Below are positions 59,879-64,000 of a stretch of 64,000 bases of DNA, piece by piece. Under the pieces are notes generated by a model, which worked only from the letters and a program-made list of their open reading frames with translations, searched no databases and was not told where the DNA came from. How positions within the stretch are numbered: the first letter of the stretch is position 1; each line of letters starts with the position of its first letter. The DNA comes from Takakia lepidozioides (lineage: Eukaryota > Streptophyta > Takakiopsida > Takakiales > Takakiaceae): the NCBI GenBank assembly GCA_030704615.1, contig JAKLZA010000356.1:1-64000 (forward strand), written 5' to 3'. The position numbers were made by a program, and so were the translations under genes.

Positions 59879-59879
59879 T

Positions 59880-61550
59880 TGTGGAGATCCTTACATAATC
59901 TTGTATATTTGTTGAGCGATCACCACTTGTATTTAAGAGTGATCAGGTCAACCGAATGATCACCCAATTTTGAATGACCTGCCAAGCTCGTGATACAATT
60001 ATGCTAAATGCCCTTGTTTGCATGTAGACCTCGCCCTGGTTTGGAGCTTTGGAGGTCGGATCTCTCAGAGCTCGTTGTGGTTGTTTATGTTTCATATTCA
60101 ATTTTTTAGTAAGCTAAAAAGGTATTGGTATTCTATAGAATGAGCTTGGAAAATTGAATGTAATGTTCAAGGCAGTTAATTTTGGCATGTTCTCTTAGTT
60201 ACTCATTGTGCAAGTTTTTGGTGCAGGATACTAGGGACTCTTGGCAATTCTTGGTCAGTTCTACTCATTTATGTTTCTACCCTTGTCTACTTTTACAGGC
60301 TAAGGGAGTCTGGCTCTTGCACCAAGTCAAGTTGAAGACTAAATTTCATTAAGTTCCTTCTACATGATTTGAGGGCCATCATTCACTTTTCCCGATTGTG
60401 GTTTCACATCCTTGGGCATTGTTGGTCCAATGAGAAAGCCTAAAATTTGTACGGTCAATTATAGAAATTGTATCATTCTACTGCTGCTTATACTTAGCAT
60501 GGTTAGTACATGCAATAAACTTCTGAACCTCTCCACATGTCTTGAACTTTGGGGTTCGAATTTGTGAGTTCATAGGGCTATCTTTCAGAGTGTCCTTTGC
60601 AAATATTATCTTGGTGCGACTGATGGATTACCTTTAAGTAGACACTTGTAGGGGTTGGCTTGTTAGTGCCTCCTAGTTAGAGTTTCAAGAAATCGTGGTC
60701 TGATTCATTATAGATTTTAATCTAAACAAACCACCAGAGTCCTCAAAAGTTTTAGGGTTTAGGGTACTTCACCCTAAACCCCCCATTTCGATTCAGCATT
60801 GAAGCAATATCTTTGTTTTTCATAAACTTAGTGAAATTTTTAGCATTTGAAATTTATAGCATGAAACAACGTTGTTGTCAAATTGAAAGTACTGCTCTAT
60901 AAACAGCCTCTGGTTTCATATACAATGAAGTGCCTTTCTCTTTTCTTGTTTTGTTCCGAGGAATAATAATGACACATCAACAATAATGAATACCTTGTTT
61001 ACTCGAGCGAAAACTGAAACAGAAGTTTTAGTTTTGTCTTTATCACATCTACATTATCTGATGGAAAGCTAAGCTTGAAGAGTGAACTGTGAGTTCAACA
61101 TGGAATCACGATTACATGGGAAGCCCAGAAACAGGGATGTTATCAGAATTGGTGAAACCACCTATGCAGTTGCGGAGTCAAATCCTGCCTCAATGGCAAC
61201 ATTCAACATGACGTGCCGGAGAACAAGATAAGAGTGCATCAACTCGAATTTGAAATCACGGAGTCACTAACTGAGGCTGTCATGGCCAAGGCCATCTGCA
61301 GAGTCCAAAAAATCCAGTAAGGCCAACAAAGACATCTCCTAAACATTAAGAAAAACAGTGCTGTCATTGTACTGTACAGATCTATTGGACCTTGACCAAA
61401 AAAACCTCTATACACTCTGGGTACAAGAATCTCTGGTTCATTCTCCTAGAGTGTACACAGATGGCAGAATGAGGTTCATGGGTTTCCAAAAATTAAACCA
61501 GCAACACTTGTCTCCAAGAACTAAGTTCTTCGTAGCAACATTCTGCACAT
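59880..61550. other. Unique non-coding sequence
   Basis: AT-rich unique DNA without a supported gene on either strand. The only notable item is a small inverted telomeric motif at 60750-60783. Plus-strand frames around 61358 show no family resemblance and overlap the minus-strand kinase remnant. Confidence 0.5.
60750..60783. repeat. Inverted interstitial telomere motif
   Basis: TTTTAGGGTTTAGGG, then TACTTCA, then CCCTAAACCCCCC: two telomere motifs in opposite orientation forming a potential hairpin. Confidence 0.6.
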
Positions 61551-61559
61551 ATCAAAATT

Positions 61560-61830
61560 CAGTGTACACGCCCAGCAGGGATGCCCTCCCTATGAGCAAG
61601 ATCGCCGAGTTTCTGCACATGTTCCAACATGACTTCCAGTTGCACACACTCTCTCTTGCGATCTTCAGTACTGGTGATGGGTCGTGAAATACCAAAATCG
61701 ATCAAACAAACACCTTAATGCCCCCTAAATCAACCAAGATATTAGGGCATCGAATGTCCCCATGAAGAAGTGCACAGCAGCAAGTGCATCAACAGTCGCT
61801 TCCACCGCCTCTAGTCAAAACTCCTGCAAA
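61560..61830 (-). pseudogene. Protein kinase remnant
   Basis: The minus strand carries a catalytic loop LLHGDIRCPNIL (about 61745-61785) and, one frame on, IDFGISRPIT (DFG, about 61675-61705), in the right order and spacing for a kinase. A stop and frame changes lie between them, and an EAVEATVDALAAVH helix precedes the loop in a third frame. The N-lobe is not visible. It resembles the kinase at 62215 in the HGDIR/HRDIR style but is a separate fragment. Confidence 0.55.
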
Positions 61831-62214
61831 CGACACATCCAACATATTAGACAACCACTTTGCTACAAGCTTAAGCAAGAACCGCAGACTCAAATAAGCG
61901 GGATGCCCAGTTCAGAGCAGACAACTCTTTCGAAGAATTACAGTGCAATCAGAATGAATTCCAACAGCTCCAGTTTTCTGGGATTCCCTCTCATTTGGCC
62001 AACAACAATTACCTCTCATTCTTTTTAGTCTGTTTGATTAGATCATCTAGAATTATGTGAAAAACTGGAGGTGCCATAAAACAGTGTACAAAAGGTCAAT
62101 CAGAGAATATAGGTTAAAGAGAATCCAATTGCAGATTTAAGAGCAGAGCCTCAAACATGTAGCAACTAAGGACAAGGTTTTACCACCTTGCACAAACATC
62201 AGCAAACATCAAGG

Positions 62215-63647
62215 TCACAAAATGAGAGATGAATGAGGATAAACCCACTCTGATAGCCAAGGATGTTGTAATGCCTGTGATGAACTGAGTTGTTTGTCAG
62301 TGAGCTTCCTTATAAAGTCTTCAGCATGTGCTGTCCTTGCAACGGGGATATACTCATCCAGGAGTTTGCCAACACTATACATGTCTGAAAAGGGCGTATA
62401 CTGGTTGCCCTCATACATCTCCGGACACCAGGCTGAGAAAGGCTGAAATCCATCAAACAATTTGAAAGGAAAATCTGCTACAGATTCGAGGTCGATGAGC
62501 ATGAAATCTGTATCTGAAAGGCGCACAATATTTGGGAGTCGGATATCCCTGTGCACCAGGCCTGCACTGTGGAGGATAAATAAGGCTTGGCAGACACACT
62601 GAGCCATCCACCTGCATTCCTCTTCAGACTCCAATCTGCATTGGTATCCAAGAGGACCAAACTCAACTCTGTAGGATCCATGAGCAGTTTCGAAAGGCAA
62701 TGCCACCATCTGCGGCAGAAACTTACATGTTCTCGCGCAGCAACATAAGCCCTCTTTATCATGGTAATATCCGTCCCCTGGTCAGCACTATAACTAGAAA
62801 AGTCTCTAATGTGCTTCGCCACTTTGTCATCATAAAAGTAAATACTCCTCCTTCCATCCGGTGACTTTTCCAAAGAAAACATGGCACGGCGACCTGGGAC
62901 TACCGGAACAGAGTCATGCATTTTCTTCATTAGCTGGAAGGCATAGCCTACGCTGATGAGTAAAAAATGGCAGCGATCAGAAATATCTGATAGGTTAAGA
63001 CGTCGACCCACTGGATACAACTCCTTCGGACCTCTCCTGCCGATGTACACCCACTGAAATTCAGTGCCTGCTGCTATGTAGCCTAGGATAAATTTCAATT
63101 CCCCATAAAACATCGGATTAAGCGACCTCATCTTAGAACGAAGATCGATTTCAGCTGCAAGCAAGTTGCCAACCTTGTCTTCACCTACTAGGAAGGTGCA
63201 TCCAAAGGCTATGCCAATCGTATCAGGCCTTGTCCTGTGTGCAGTAGTTTGGCTGAAACTGTACCGCGCCCTTTCAGTAGAATTGAACGAAAAATGTGAC
63301 CTTAAAACCGGCCACATATTGCTTGAAAAAGCCAAAGAACTCTTGCAAGCCGCCGCATGCAACGAGGAACGATGTTTGTATCTCGGTGACTATCTCCTCA
63401 AGTTGGCGCGATAGGAAGGCTCCCACTAAACAAGGAAGTCTTGAACCATCTGTCTCGATTAAAACATTTGCCGCCAACTCGGGCATTGTTGTTGATACAG
63501 ACACATAGGTCTGCGGCGTTACAGGAAGCTTCCGATGCTGCTCAGGGAACAATACCTTTTCAAGACCGGCCTTATTTTGGGGGAGCTCAGGTAGCTGTGG
63601 GAGCAGCATGTACCTGATCCAAGCTTCGGAACGATCATTGCGATAAC
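62215..63647 (-). pseudogene. Crinkler/FunK1-like protein: nuclease-fold-like N-terminus plus kinase, frameshifted
   Basis: Minus-strand gene, 5' partial, with an exon starting at 63647 after a TCTCAAGCAG acceptor. The N-terminal part (RNDRSEAWIRYMLLPQLP onward) changes frame near 63275. It then has RPDTIGIAFGCTFLVG, LLAAEID and YGELKFILGY, where RPD...ExK could be a PD-(D/E)xK nuclease-like core (inference). A kinase domain follows after a second frame change near 62715: GLVHRDIRLPNIV (catalytic loop), FMLIDLES (DLE in place of DFG), and PEMYEGNQYTPFSDMYSVGKLL. The layout is like the nuclease/kinase effector families of fungi, oomycetes and some algae. With two lesions it is probably dead, or badly read. 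Confidence 0.55.
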
Positions 63648-64000
63648 CTGCTTGAGATGTATCACAAACAACAGCAACAAAATGATGACTCAGAATAACA
63701 ATAGAAGTGGATGCAAGGACGGCAAGCACTCACAAGTGAACGACCAAAATGACAGTCAACTACCAGAATATCAAGAGCAGAAGTTACCATGATCGGTGAC
63801 AAACGAACCCCTCACTATCAGCAAACTCAGGCCACAGGACCCTAAGAATCTCAAATCAGCACAAGGCAACTCGTTACTCTAGCTAATCATTGTCCAGACA
63901 AACTCCAGAAACAAAACCTAAGTATCAAGAACTCCACAAATACTCGATGCAACAAATAAAGACAACCCTAGGCACTCACGAGAAATGAGGGGTTTGAACG
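63648..64000. other. Upstream intron or intergenic sequence
   Basis: Sequence beyond the splice acceptor of the kinase-like gene. No further exon is recognised up to the end of the window. Confidence 0.35.

Larger units (their letters stand above)
55579..59879 (+). mobile_element. Penelope-like element copy 6 (best preserved)
   Basis: Partial leader, intact ORF1, intact RT, TATA box (58920-58926), hammerhead with intact core, full tail and a terminal CCCTAAA tract against unique DNA. It is the copy nearest the unique sequence and so, in the telomere model, the first inserted of this array. It could be coding-competent. Confidence 0.9.

Noticed and set aside
61358-61687. 109-codon plus-strand frame in the unique region
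   Set aside because: It overlaps the minus-strand kinase remnant, has no recognisable domain, and its composition looks like non-coding DNA.
1-64000. tRNA and rRNA genes
   Set aside because: No cloverleaf with A and B boxes and no rRNA core sequence was recognised by eye. The structured PLE tail was considered as tRNA-like but lacks a convincing T-arm.

Overview
The window looks like the subtelomere of a plant-lineage eukaryote, most likely a charophyte alga (Chara or a relative). The supporting signs are CCCTAAA telomere-type tracts, GT-AG introns, and a Ty3/gypsy retrotransposon carrying a C5 DNA methyltransferase, a class I know from charophytes and dinoflagellates. The species call is inference. 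From 1 to about 59.9 kb almost everything is mobile DNA. Unique sequence with decayed kinase genes begins at 59.88 kb, just after a CCCTAAA tract. The tract orientation implies that the chromosome end lies, or once lay, to the left.

Layout. 1-484: LTR-like piece on the minus strand. 485-3098: Penelope-like element (PLE) copy 1. 3392-15158: gypsy A copy 1 (LTR piece, 3.5 kb leader with a 51-bp minisatellite, then gag, protease, DNA methyltransferase, RT, RNase H, integrase and a PHD finger). 15159-17283: gypsy B remnant on the minus strand. 17284-27580: PLE copies 2, 3 and 4, head to tail with telomeric tracts between them. 27581-35457: gypsy A copy 2. 35458-37584: gypsy B copy 2. 37585-41250 and 54806-55578: PLE copy 5, split by a 13,555-bp insertion. 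55579-59879: PLE copy 6 and its telomeric tract. 59880-64000: unique DNA with kinase-like pseudogenes.

Three systems stand out. (1) Gypsy A carries a C5 cytosine methyltransferase between protease and RT and a PHD finger at the integrase C-terminus. Its upstream and RT frames are separated in both copies by one in-frame UAG in the UAG-CAR-YYA readthrough context of plant RNA viruses. (2) The PLEs lack a GIY-YIG endonuclease, sit next to CCCTAAA tracts, and carry a compact hammerhead ribozyme at a fixed 42 nt downstream of a TATA box. (3) The 13.5-kb insertion carries two divergent, intron-containing genes: a MULE-like transposase with a SWIM zinc finger, and an 11-exon gene joining a ParB-like domain to a beta-class N4/N6 DNA methyltransferase-like domain. 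Large arrays of an AATTCGGCGCC palindrome family occur only inside this insertion. So two unrelated mobile elements here each carry their own DNA methyltransferase.

Most copies are broken by single-base indels, largely in homopolymer runs, while substitutions between copies are rare. This could be recent decay or residual sequencing error. Frames called broken should be read with that in mind.
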